The notes under the pieces were generated by a model that saw only the letters and a list, made by a program, of their open reading frames with translations, made no database searches and was not told where the DNA came from. Below, piece by piece: positions 1 through 7,934 of a DNA stretch of 64,000 nucleotides. Each line of letters opens with the position of its first letter. Position 1 is the stretch's first letter. Made by a program: the position numbers and the translations under genes. Source of the DNA: Salarchaeum japonicum (lineage in GTDB: Archaea; Halobacteriota; Halobacteria; Halobacteriales; Halobacteriaceae); contig NZ_CP085324.1 of assembly GCF_020614395.1 (NCBI RefSeq), positions 997,564-1,061,563 on the forward strand. Reading direction: 5' to 3'.

Positions 1-329
1 CAGACGTTTTCGCCGCGGATGTCGTAGCGGTCGTCGCGTTCTTCCACGTCGGTGAGCGTGGTCTCACAGGTGATCGGTTCGCCCGTGTACACTGGTCTGT
101 GGAAGTGGTTGTCCATGTGGTAGGCGAGCACGCCGAGCGCGGAGCCGATGGCGGTCGGGAGCGTCGCGGTGAGGAGTCCCTGCACCATCAGTCGCCCCTC
201 GTCGTCGGGCACGCTGTGAACTGGCTGGTCGTCGTGCGAGAGCTCCGCGAACGACTCCACCTCCTCGGTGGTGAACGTTCGCTCGTACGTGTACGTATCC
301 CCCTCCTCGGGCGGCAGACTCACGTCCAT
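1..329 (-). CDS. MaoC-like hot-dog dehydratase, 3' end cut by window
   Basis: About 109 N-terminal residues are visible; the gene runs off the left edge. A D-x-x-P-x-H arrangement (D33, P36, H38) matches the hydratase-2 motif of MaoC-like hot-dog proteins, and the following Gly-rich helix and the segment ending in a Thr-Gly-Glu-Pro turn also fit. Family members hydrate enoyl-CoA or act on related acyl-CoA thioesters in the cytoplasm. The start is the ATG at 327-329, the only reasonable one before the promoter region. Substrate cannot be inferred from the fragment. A thioesterase-like hot-dog protein is the alternative. Confidence 0.75.
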   Translation of the reverse strand, partial: MDVSLPPEEGDTYTYERTFTTEEVESFAELSHDDQPVHSVPDDEGRLMVQGLLTATLPTAIGSALGVLAYHMDNHFHRPVYTGEPITCETTLTDVEERDDRYDIRGENV

Positions 330-386
330 ACGAACGAGAGGGAGTCGAGTCGGACGTTCGTGTCGGTTCTGCGAGCCGCTCGGTTC

Positions 387-797
387 TTATAGTGCGCGTC
401 CGCCGTAGCCGGCGATGACCTGCGCGGTGACGCCGCCCATGAGCGCCGCGATAGGCGCGAAGCAGATGACGCCGAACGTCGTCCACGCACCGTAGACGAA
501 CAGGATGTCGACGGTCTGCGTCACCGTGAACGGCGAGTTCAGCCAGAAGATGATGCCGACGACGAACACGCCGAGGAACGACCCGAGACCGACGGCGGCC
601 GCGCCGTCAACGCCCTCTGTCTCGAACGCGCGACTGATGACGCCGACGAACGCCCCGACGGCGATGGGGGCAATCCCGTAGAGGTAGTACGGTGCGACGA
701 GGAGGTAGAGGGCGGCGAGCGCGAACGCCTGCACCAGCGCGCCGGCGGCTATCGCCCGTCGATCCGCGACGCGCCGGTGCACCGTCATCCCGGACAT
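387..797 (-). CDS. Small four-helix membrane protein (DUF5518-like)
   Basis: A 136-residue protein with four hydrophobic segments (about residues 18-37, 41-57, 66-86 and 97-125) and a basic N-terminus before the first helix, predicting insertion in the cytoplasmic membrane. Glycines are frequent in the helices. The size and four-helix plan resemble the haloarchaeal DUF5518 group, but I recognise this only by general pattern. The start chosen is the ATG at 795-797; a second in-frame ATG lies three codons later. It is divergent from the flavoprotein gene at 957. No function can be assigned. Confidence 0.7.
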   Translation of the reverse strand: MSGMTVHRRVADRRAIAAGALVQAFALAALYLLVAPYYLYGIAPIAVGAFVGVISRAFETEGVDGAAAVGLGSFLGVFVVGIIFWLNSPFTVTQTVDILFVYGAWTTFGVICFAPIAALMGGVTAQVIAGYGGRAL

Positions 798-956
798 GCG
801 CCACGCTATACGTTCTCTTGTATTAACGTTTACCGACGAGAAGATTTCTCTGCGTGCGCTCACTCGCTCCTTCTGTTCTCCGGGAAACGTCGGAATACGG
901 GCGTTCTGCGTGCGTATTCGGAAAGGTTGATTAGCGCGACGGGGATTTTTTGGGGT

Positions 957-2183
957 ATGTCTGAGCGTTTCGACGTGGTAATCGCGGGGGCGGGGCCGGC
1001 GGGCGCGCAGTGCGCGCGCGACCTGGCGCAACGCGATTACGACGTTCTCGTCCTCGAAACCGAACCCGAAGACGAGTTCCCGCGACAGTCGAACAAGTCC
1101 ACCGCGGGAACCTTCCCCTCCATGATGGGTGCGTTCGGGATTCCCGACGACATGGTGATGCAGTTCACCGACACCGTCGTCCTCGAATCCCCGAACGAGC
1201 ACTTCGTCCAGCAACAACCCGGCGCAGTCCTGGAGTTCGCGGACTTCAAGCGCTTCCTCGTCAGGGAAGGCAGGGAGCACGGCGCGGAGTACCGCTTCGG
1301 CTCCCGGGTCTCGAAACCCATCACGGAGGACGGCGAGGTCGTGGGCGTCGAGTACAGCGGCGACGAGGAAGTCTATGCGGACATCGTCATCGACGCGACC
1401 GGCCCCGCCGCGCCGCTCGCGAAACAGCTCGGCGTCAGCGACCTGGAACGACACAACCAGGCCATCGGCATCGAGTGGGAGATGGAGGGCGTCGAGGTCG
1501 ATCACCCCGACTACGCCGACCTCCACGACGCGATGATGCTCCGTCTCGACCACGACCTCGCGCCCGGCGGCTACTCCTGGATATTCCACACCGGCGAGGA
1601 CACGGCGAAGGTCGGGCTGTGCTACATCCAGAACGAGTCCTACCAGGAGCGCGGGAAGGAGGGACTGAGTATCGACGGCTACCTCGACTACTGGCTCGAC
1701 AACGACCCCCGGTTCGAGAACGCGACGAAACTGGAGGGCAAGCAACACCGCGGCTCCGCGCACATCCAGGAGCCCGGCCAGCTCTGCACGGACTCCTTCA
1801 TGGCCATCGGGGACACCGTCCCGACCATCGACCCGCTCTGGGGCGAGGGTATCCACAAGGGCATGAAGTCCGCGCGCGCCGCCGCCATCACCGCCGACCG
1901 CTGTCTCACCGGCACCGTTGACACGTCGAAGGCGGCGATGGAGACGTACGCCGACCTCTGGCATCAGAACGTCGCGCCCCAGGCGAAGCGCCGCCTCGCG
2001 ATGACGCGATTGCTCTACCTCGCGGACAACGACCGTTACGACCGCCTCCTCCGCGACGTGAAGGACGCGAACATGGACACGCTCGCGGACGCGAACGGCG
2101 GGAACCCGCTCGCCATCGCGAAACTCCTCCACTTCGACGACCTCTCCCTCCTCAAGCGCCTCGCCACCGAACACTACCTGTAG
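957..2183 (+). CDS. Geranylgeranyl reductase family FAD-dependent oxidoreductase
   Basis: A 408-residue flavoprotein. The N-terminus has a dinucleotide-binding G-x-G-x-x-G motif (residues 10-15, in GAGPAG) followed by the expected strand and acidic residue near 33. Around residue 282 is the second FAD motif (A-I-G-D) followed by the G-E-G-I-x-x-G-x-x-S-A helix typical of geranylgeranyl reductases. Such enzymes saturate isoprenoid chains of archaeal ether lipids or menaquinones, but the family also contains halogenase- and hydroxylase-like members, so the substrate is unproven. The start is the ATG at 957; a longer in-frame extension upstream is unlikely because it would cover the promoter region. 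Confidence 0.82.
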   Translation: MSERFDVVIAGAGPAGAQCARDLAQRDYDVLVLETEPEDEFPRQSNKSTAGTFPSMMGAFGIPDDMVMQFTDTVVLESPNEHFVQQQPGAVLEFADFKRFLVREGREHGAEYRFGSRVSKPITEDGEVVGVEYSGDEEVYADIVIDATGPAAPLAKQLGVSDLERHNQAIGIEWEMEGVEVDHPDYADLHDAMMLRLDHDLAPGGYSWIFHTGEDTAKVGLCYIQNESYQERGKEGLSIDGYLDYWLDNDPRFENATKLEGKQHRGSAHIQEPGQLCTDSFMAIGDTVPTIDPLWGEGIHKGMKSARAAAITADRCLTGTVDTSKAAMETYADLWHQNVAPQAKRRLAMTRLLYLADNDRYDRLLRDVKDANMDTLADANGGNPLAIAKLLHFDDLSLLKRLATEHYL

Positions 2184-2229
2184 CGCCGCTACCAAAACGT
2201 CTTTTCCCGTTCCGCCACATCCAACAGAT

Positions 2230-3048
2230 ATGCCTGAATTCGACTACCCCCGGAAGAGCGGTATGCCCGTCCTCGGTATCGGCACCTGGCAGAACGAAGA
2301 CCCCGCGCAGTGCGCGCAGTCAGTGCAGACCGCGCTCGACATGGGCTACCGGCACGTGGACACCGCCCAGATTTACGGGAACGAGGACGCGGTCGGCGAC
2401 GGCATCGAACAGGCCGACGTGGCCCGCGACGACGTGTTCCTCGCGACGAAAATCTGGACGAGCGAACTCTCCCACGACGACGTCCTCGAAAGCTTCGAGG
2501 AAAGCCTCGACAAACTCGGCACGGACTACGTCGACCTGCTCTACGTCCACTGGCCGGCGAACGAGTACGACGCCGCGGACACCCTCTCCGCGTTCGACGA
2601 ACTCTACGACGAGGGGAAGATAGAACACATCGGCGTGTCGAACTTCGAACCCCGCCACCTCGACGAGGCCCGAGAAGTCCTCGACGCGCCGCTGTTCGCG
2701 AACCAGGTCGAACTCCACCCCTTCCTCCCCCAGACGGAACTCCGGGAGTACGCCGACGAACACGACATCGAACTCGTCGGGTACAGCCCGCTCGCCCGCG
2801 GCGAAGTCTTCGACGACGACACCATCGCGGAAGTCGCGGAGAAACACGACGCGAGCGCCGCGCAGGTCGCGCTGGCGTGGGCGCGCGAAAAGGGCGTCAC
2901 CACCATCCCGAAAGCTACGAGCGAAGCACACATCCGGGACAACTGGGAGAGCCTCGGCGTCAGCCTCGACCCCGAAGACGTGGAGAAGATCGACGGCATC
3001 GACCGCCTCGAACGCGAGGTCGACCCCGACTTCGCGCCCTGGAACTAG
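2230..3048 (+). CDS. Aldo/keto reductase
   Basis: A 272-residue TIM-barrel NADPH-dependent oxidoreductase. The catalytic tetrad is visible as D44, Y49, K74 and H107, in the contexts HVDTAQIYGNE, ATKIW and YVHWP. The C-terminal I-P-K-A-T segment corresponds to the NADP-phosphate binding stretch. Length fits bacterial-type AKR5-like 2,5-diketogluconate or methylglyoxal reductases. It probably reduces small aldehydes or ketones in the cytosol; the natural substrate is unknown. It follows the flavoprotein by 46 bp and could be co-transcribed, although an A/T-rich stretch in the gap may be its own promoter. Confidence 0.9.
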   Translation: MPEFDYPRKSGMPVLGIGTWQNEDPAQCAQSVQTALDMGYRHVDTAQIYGNEDAVGDGIEQADVARDDVFLATKIWTSELSHDDVLESFEESLDKLGTDYVDLLYVHWPANEYDAADTLSAFDELYDEGKIEHIGVSNFEPRHLDEAREVLDAPLFANQVELHPFLPQTELREYADEHDIELVGYSPLARGEVFDDDTIAEVAEKHDASAAQVALAWAREKGVTTIPKATSEAHIRDNWESLGVSLDPEDVEKIDGIDRLEREVDPDFAPWN

Positions 3049-3096
3049 CGGGTACTCGCCTCCGGCTTTTTGTTTTTCGAGCGCCTAGCCGTCGGT

Positions 3097-3246
3097 ATGG
3101 CAGTCGTCGAAACGCTGGCGGTCACGGCACTCGCGCTCGCCGCCGTCGTCGTCGTTCTCTTCGTCGTGTACTCGCTTCTCGGCGTCGCGCGTGAACGCTA
3201 TCGGGCCGGACGGCGGGCAGTGCCGGAGTCGGAGGAAGAACGGTAG
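3097..3246 (+). CDS. Small single-pass membrane protein
   Basis: A 49-residue protein: short N-terminus, one long hydrophobic helix (about residues 5-28), then an Arg-rich stretch followed by an acidic tail. The positive-inside rule places the C-terminus in the cytoplasm. It starts with the ATG at 3097, 48 bp after the aldo/keto reductase, and ends 4 bp before the stop of the converging glutaredoxin gene. I do not recognise a family. The tight fit between neighbours and the charge pattern favour a real gene. Confidence 0.55.
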   Translation: MAVVETLAVTALALAAVVVVLFVVYSLLGVARERYRAGRRAVPESEEER

Positions 3247-3250
3247 TTCG

Positions 3251-3655
3251 TCAGAACGGGGATTCGACGGTCTGGTCGTCGGCGTCGTCGCTCGCGTCCA
3301 CCTCGACGTCTTCGGCGTTCAGCGTCTCGGCGAGGTCGCCGCGTTCGTCGAGTTCGGCGAGGATGTCGCTCCCGCCGACGAACTCGCCCTCGACGTACGT
3401 CTGGGGGATGGTCTCCCAGCCGGAGTGGTCTTCGAGCGCGGCGCGGAACGCCTCCAGGTTCTGGAGCACGTCCACGGTCTCCACGTCCTCGCGGTACTTG
3501 GTGATGAGGCCGACGGCGCGCTTCGAGAACCCGCACTGGGGCATCATCGGCGTGCCCTTCATGAACAGCACGATTTCGTTGTTCTCGATGGTTTCGTCCA
3601 CGAGCTCCCGGACTTCGTCGGCGTCGAGGCCCTCGTCGGCGGGGTCGAACGTCAT
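3251..3655 (-). CDS. Monothiol glutaredoxin (CGFS type)
   Basis: A 134-residue protein with the C-G-F-S active site at residues 41-44, preceded by the K-G-T-P loop, and with the W-x-T-I-P-Q-x-Y and G-G-S-D motifs that bind glutathione-like thiols in Grx4/Grx5 proteins. CGFS glutaredoxins hold and pass on [2Fe-2S] clusters rather than acting as general dithiol reductants. Haloarchaea use gamma-glutamylcysteine instead of glutathione, so that is the probable ligand (inference). About 25 acidic residues follow the core at the C-terminus. The ATG at 3653-3655 gives the usual N-terminus; an in-frame upstream start would overlap the next gene's promoter. Confidence 0.9.
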   Translation of the reverse strand: MTFDPADEGLDADEVRELVDETIENNEIVLFMKGTPMMPQCGFSKRAVGLITKYREDVETVDVLQNLEAFRAALEDHSGWETIPQTYVEGEFVGGSDILAELDERGDLAETLNAEDVEVDASDDADDQTVESPF

Positions 3656-3728
3656 ACCCGAGTGGTGGGTGTCGAGGGGCAAAGGCGTTGCGTCACCCCA
3701 CACCCCCGCCGGCGCTCGCGGCACCTAT

Positions 3729-3737
3729 CCTTAAGCC
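3729..3737 (+). promoter_or_regulatory. TATA box of acetamidase gene
   Basis: A CCTTAAGCC sequence centred about 27 bp upstream of the ATG at 3760, standing out in GC-rich surroundings. The spacing would put the transcription start at or just before the ATG, so the mRNA is probably leaderless. Confidence 0.5.
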
Positions 3738-3759
3738 GATTCGTGTCGTTCGTGGACGT

Positions 3760-4710
3760 ATGGCATACAGCGTGGATTACGAGCTGAGCGACGACGACGA
3801 GAACATCCACAACGCGTGGGACAACTCCCTCGACCCGATTCTCACCGTCGAACCCGGCGAGGTGGTGCGCTTCGAGTGCCGGGACGCCGTGGACGGCCAG
3901 GTGGACATGGAGACGACCGCCGCGGAGTTCGGCGAGGTGAGCTTCGACCCTGTCCACCCGCTCACCGGCCCCGTCTACGTCGAGGGCGCGGAACCCGGGG
4001 ACGTACTGGCGGTCGAACTCCTTAACCTCGAACACAAGGGCTGGGGGTACACGGGCTTCATGCCGGGCGACATGGGCCTCGGCCTGCTCCCCGAGGACTT
4101 CGAGGAGTCCGGCTATCACGCCTGGGAGCTCGACGGCGACACCGGCCACTTCGTGAACGACATCGAAGTCCCGCTCCACCCGTTCCCGGGCACCATCGGG
4201 AACGCGCCCGCCGCAGACGGCGAACACGACACCCTCCCGCCGCGCGACGTGGGCGGGAACATGGACGTAAAACACATGACCGCCGGCTCCACCGTCTACC
4301 TCCCCGTCGAGGTCGCGGGCGCGCTGTTCTCCACCGGCGACTGTCACGCAGCGCAGGGCGACGGCGAAGTCTGCGTGACCGGCATCGAAGCCCCGATGTT
4401 CGTCACCGCGCGCTTCGACGTCCGCACGGACATGGACATCTCTCAGCCCCAGTTCGAGAGCGACCACCCGTACACGCCGACCGGCGCGGACGAACCGATG
4501 TACGCCACCACCGGCATCGCCGACGACCTCATGGTCGCCACGAAGAAGGCGATTCGACACATGATAGACCACCTCGAAGCCGAACGCGGCCTCACCCGCG
4601 GCGAGGCCTACATCCTCTGCTCCGCCATCGTCGACCTCAAAATCAGCGAGGTCGTGGACGCCCCCAACTGGACGGTCACGGCGTACGTGCCGGAGTCTAT
4701 CTTCCCGTAG
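3760..4710 (+). CDS. Acetamidase/formamidase family amidohydrolase
   Basis: A 316-residue protein of the FmdA/AmdA family, which hydrolyses formamide or acetamide to ammonia and the acid. Family hallmarks seen are the early E-P-G-E/E-P-G-D repeats, the G-P-V-Y-V-E-G-A segment, the F-P-G-T-I-G stretch, the G-G-N-M-D strand, and the G-D-C-H-A-A-Q-G-D-G-E loop near the centre. Length is typical. With formamide as substrate it would release formate, which links loosely to the formate dehydrogenase operon 30 kb away (inference only). It is a lone gene, leaderless by promoter spacing. Confidence 0.9.
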   Translation: MAYSVDYELSDDDENIHNAWDNSLDPILTVEPGEVVRFECRDAVDGQVDMETTAAEFGEVSFDPVHPLTGPVYVEGAEPGDVLAVELLNLEHKGWGYTGFMPGDMGLGLLPEDFEESGYHAWELDGDTGHFVNDIEVPLHPFPGTIGNAPAADGEHDTLPPRDVGGNMDVKHMTAGSTVYLPVEVAGALFSTGDCHAAQGDGEVCVTGIEAPMFVTARFDVRTDMDISQPQFESDHPYTPTGADEPMYATTGIADDLMVATKKAIRHMIDHLEAERGLTRGEAYILCSAIVDLKISEVVDAPNWTVTAYVPESIFP

Positions 4711-4751
4711 CGAGTCGAAAGGGACTCGTCGGGCGGGCGAGTGCTCGGGGT

Positions 4752-5336
4752 ATGGAGTACGCGCCGGACGAGGTGGGGTCGATGTACCGGACGCTCTCGG
4801 GGGCGGTGGTGCCGCGTCCCATCGCGTGGGTGTCCTCGACGAGCGCGGACGGGGTGGACAACCTCGCGCCGTACAGTTTCTTCAACGTCGTATCGGTGGA
4901 GCCGCCGACGGTGATGTTCTCGCCGCTGGACACGGACGAGCGTTCGAAGGACACGACGCGGAACGTCCGGGAGACGGAGGAGTTCGTGGTGAACGTCGTC
5001 ACGGGCGAGTCGGTGGAGGCGATGAACGAGACGAGCGCGACCCTGCGCGCCGACGAGTCCGAGTTCGAGCACGCGGGCGTGACGCGCGTCGAGTCGGAGC
5101 GCGTACGGCCGCCGCGGGTGGCGGAGTCCCCGGTGAACTTCGAGTGCTCGCTGTACGACACGCTCCGCGTCGGCGACTCCGTGCTCGTCGTCGGCGAGGT
5201 GGAGTACGTGCACGTGGACGACGCGCTCGCGCCCGACGGCGAACTGGACGTGCGCGAACTCGACGCGGTCGGCCGACTCGCGGGGAGTTTCTACTCCTAC
5301 ACGCGAGACCGGTTCTCGCTCGAACGCCCCCCGTAG
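4752..5336 (+). CDS. Flavin reductase-like FMN-binding split-barrel protein
   Basis: A 194-residue protein with the flavin reductase domain layout: P-R-P-I-A-W-V-S-S near residue 22, N-L-A-P-Y-S-F-F-N near 38, and a K-D-T-T-R-N-V segment near 66, all typical of the flavoredoxin/HpaC superfamily. Such proteins bind FMN and reduce flavin or act as small NAD(P)H oxidoreductases. It starts 41 bp after the acetamidase stop and is possibly in the same transcript. The physiological partner is unknown. Confidence 0.85.
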   Translation: MEYAPDEVGSMYRTLSGAVVPRPIAWVSSTSADGVDNLAPYSFFNVVSVEPPTVMFSPLDTDERSKDTTRNVRETEEFVVNVVTGESVEAMNETSATLRADESEFEHAGVTRVESERVRPPRVAESPVNFECSLYDTLRVGDSVLVVGEVEYVHVDDALAPDGELDVRELDAVGRLAGSFYSYTRDRFSLERPP

Positions 5337-5375
5337 CGGCGACACGTATTTACTCCCGGGGTCGCCCCTTCCTGT

Positions 5376-6329
5376 ATGCAACACGCAGAGGCGGCCTCTC
5401 GACTGCGCGACGTCCTCGACGAGGTGAGCGGCGCGGTCGTCACCCGCGAGGAGTTCCTCGAACTCGTCGTCACCAGTCTCGTCGCGGACGGCCACGTCCT
5501 CCTCGAAGACGTGCCCGGCACCGGGAAGACGCTCACTGCGCGGAGTTTCGCCACCGCGCTCGGCCTCGACTTCTCCCGCATCCAGTTCACGCCCGACCTC
5601 CTCCCCGCGGACATCACGGGGTCGAACATCTACAACGAGTCCACGGGCGAGTTCTCGTTCAGCCCCGGGCCGCTGTTCGCGAACGTCGTGCTGGCGGACG
5701 AAATCAACCGCGCGCCGCCGAAGACGCAGGCCGCGCTCCTCGAAGCGATGGGCGAGGGGCAGGTGTCCGTGGACGGCACGACCCACGACCTCCCCGAGCC
5801 CTTTTTCGTCATCGCGACGCAGAATCCCGTCGAGCAGGAGGGGACGTTCGGCCTCCCCGAGGCCCAGCGCGACCGCTTCATGGTGAAGACCGACATGGGC
5901 TACCCGGACTTCGCGGGCGAGCGCGAACTCATCGACCGCCGCGCGGAGCGCGACACCCAGATTCCGACCGTCGGGCGCGTGCTCGACCCGGAGACCGTTC
6001 GGGAGATTCAGGCGACCGTCGAGACGGTAGATATGGAAGAGCGCCTCCGGGACTACGTGGTGGAACTCGGGCGGCGCACGCGCGAGGACGACCGCGTGGA
6101 CGTGGGCGTCAGCCCGCGCGGCATCCAGAAGCTGTTCGAGGCGTCCCGGGGCGCGGCGGTCGTGCAGGGCCGCGACTACGTCGTGCCGGACGACGTGAAG
6201 CGGGTCGCGGGGCCCGCGCTCCAGCACCGCCTCGTCCTCACCGCGGAGGCGAACGTCCGCGGCGTCGACCGCGCGGACGTAATCACGGACGTGCTCGACG
6301 GTCTGGACGTGCCGGCGGTCGCGGACTGA
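5376..6329 (+). CDS. MoxR-family AAA+ ATPase
   Basis: A 317-residue AAA+ ATPase. Walker A is at residues 45-52 (DVPGTGKT) and Walker B ends in D108-E109. The G-x-x-x-x-P-D-L-L-P-x-D-I-x-G stretch and the sensor-1 A-T-Q-N-P-x-E-x-E-G-T-F segment are classic MoxR features. MoxR ATPases act as chaperones, often for VWA or DUF58 partners. It converges with the membrane operon whose last stop codon directly abuts its own (6329/6330), and that operon holds DUF58 and transglutaminase genes, the usual MoxR companions. It has its own promoter region with a TATTTA element about 27 bp upstream. Confidence 0.93.
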   Translation: MQHAEAASRLRDVLDEVSGAVVTREEFLELVVTSLVADGHVLLEDVPGTGKTLTARSFATALGLDFSRIQFTPDLLPADITGSNIYNESTGEFSFSPGPLFANVVLADEINRAPPKTQAALLEAMGEGQVSVDGTTHDLPEPFFVIATQNPVEQEGTFGLPEAQRDRFMVKTDMGYPDFAGERELIDRRAERDTQIPTVGRVLDPETVREIQATVETVDMEERLRDYVVELGRRTREDDRVDVGVSPRGIQKLFEASRGAAVVQGRDYVVPDDVKRVAGPALQHRLVLTAEANVRGVDRADVITDVLDGLDVPAVAD

Positions 6330-7934
6330 TTACTTGAGCGCGAACACGAGCGCGAGCAGGGCGACGCCGCTTCCGACGACGGCGACGGGGAGCGCGTTCG
6401 GGTTCGCGAAGGCCATCGCGGTGCCGTAGTTCGCGACGGCGACGGCGAGCGCCGCGGCGGCGACGCCGACGAGGAGCGTGCCGACGAGGTGGACGCCCTC
6501 GACGCCCGCGGTGGACACGTGGCGGCCGATTTCGTCCCCCAGCTGCGTAGCGTACTCGCCGGCGTCCCAGACGACGAGCGCGGCGACGACGCACGCGAGA
6601 AACCGCAGGGGCGTGACGGCGTCCGTGGTGCCGGCGAACGCGGCGGCGACGAACAGGCCGGCCGCGGCGAGCGCGGGCCCGAACGTGTCCACGGGGAGAA
6701 TCCGGAGGCCGACGCCGACCCGGGCGGCGACGAGCGTCGCGGTGGCGGCGACGAGCACGACCGCGAGCAGGACGGCGGCGGCGGTGAACGTCCCGTAATA
6801 GGAGAGTATCGCGCCCGACTGCTCGCGCACCGTGCCGGCGACCGTGTACGGCACCTGGGAGAGCACGAACCCGTGGAGTTCGTCCACGAGCGGGGCGTGC
6901 ACGGCGAACGTGCCGGCGACGAGCGCGCCGCCGGCGACGGTCGGCGCGTGCCGCACGGCCGCCGTTCCCGCGGACGCCCGGGCGAGCCGGCGGAACAGCC
7001 AGCCGACGAGCACGCCCGCGAGGCCCGCGACGGCCGCCGCGACGAGCGCGGTCCTGAGGACGCCGAGCGTCGTGACAGCGACCAGCGCGTCGTAGGCGGC
7101 CGCGGGGAGAACGCGCCGGAGGCGGGCCGGCGAGATGGCGAACCGGGTGAGCGTGCCCGCGACGAGCAGGACGATACCGGCGAGCGTGACCTGGTAGAGC
7201 GCGCGCCGAACCGCGGTCACCGACGCCGGGGCGTCGAGGAGTTCCGCGACGGGGAGCGAGCGGAGCGCGCCCGCGACCGTCAGGGACGAGAGAACGACGA
7301 GCGCCGCGAACGAGAACACGTGCGGCGTCCCGGCGTCGGGCGCGAGGAGTTCGCGTTCGAGCGCCGACGCGACTCCGGACGCGGCGTCGCCGACGGTTCC
7401 CTGGAGACCGCCGATTTCGGTGTGGCCGACGACGGCGAGCGCGACGAGCGCTCCAGCGGCAGCGATGGCGACGAACGCGGTGCGTCCGGCGACCTTCGAG
7501 AACCGCCGGAGGCTCGCGCGGTCTGCGAGGTCGCCGACGCTCACGGTCGCGCCGAGCGCCGCGGCGGTGAGACCGGCGACGACGGCGAGCCGGCCGAGCA
7601 CGACGAGCGTCGCCTCCGCGACCTGCGCCGCGGTCGGCTGGGGGAACAGCGACCCGAACAGGGTGACGGCCGCGTACACCGCGCCGACGGTCGCGCCGAC
7701 GCCGAGCGGGAGGACGGCGACGCCCGCGAGGAAGCGCGCGGCGGGCCGCCAGCGCTCCCGCTCGACGAGCCAGAGGCCGAGCGCGAACGGCACGGCCGCC
7801 GTCCACGCGAGCACTATCGAGGGTTCGAGGCCGAGCGGTCGGGCGAGCGCGGCACTGACCGCGAGCGTGCCGAGGAGCACGACCAGGGTTCCGACCCGGG
7901 TCGGTCGCCACGTGGTGTCGGTGAGTCGAGTCAT
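6330..7934 (-). CDS. Polytopic membrane protein, last gene of DUF58 operon (DUF7519-like)
   Basis: A 534-residue Ala/Val/Gly-rich protein with about a dozen predicted membrane helices and hardly any large soluble domain, starting with a short basic N-terminus. It begins in a 4-bp ATGA overlap with the DUF58 gene, so the two are translationally coupled. Position and topology match the uncharacterised polytopic protein that commonly closes haloarchaeal MoxR/DUF58/transglutaminase operons (DUF7519). It may be the membrane platform for that module, but no catalytic motif is visible. Confidence 0.75.
   Translation of the reverse strand: MTRLTDTTWRPTRVGTLVVLLGTLAVSAALARPLGLEPSIVLAWTAAVPFALGLWLVERERWRPAARFLAGVAVLPLGVGATVGAVYAAVTLFGSLFPQPTAAQVAEATLVVLGRLAVVAGLTAAALGATVSVGDLADRASLRRFSKVAGRTAFVAIAAAGALVALAVVGHTEIGGLQGTVGDAASGVASALERELLAPDAGTPHVFSFAALVVLSSLTVAGALRSLPVAELLDAPASVTAVRRALYQVTLAGIVLLVAGTLTRFAISPARLRRVLPAAAYDALVAVTTLGVLRTALVAAAVAGLAGVLVGWLFRRLARASAGTAAVRHAPTVAGGALVAGTFAVHAPLVDELHGFVLSQVPYTVAGTVREQSGAILSYYGTFTAAAVLLAVVLVAATATLVAARVGVGLRILPVDTFGPALAAAGLFVAAAFAGTTDAVTPLRFLACVVAALVVWDAGEYATQLGDEIGRHVSTAGVEGVHLVGTLLVGVAAAALAVAVANYGTAMAFANPNALPVAVVGSGVALLALVFALK

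Noticed and set aside
387-2195. Long open frame on the minus strand through the flavoprotein gene
   Set aside because: It is antisense to a clear FAD protein; only the last 136 codons, from the ATG at 797, look like a real membrane protein.
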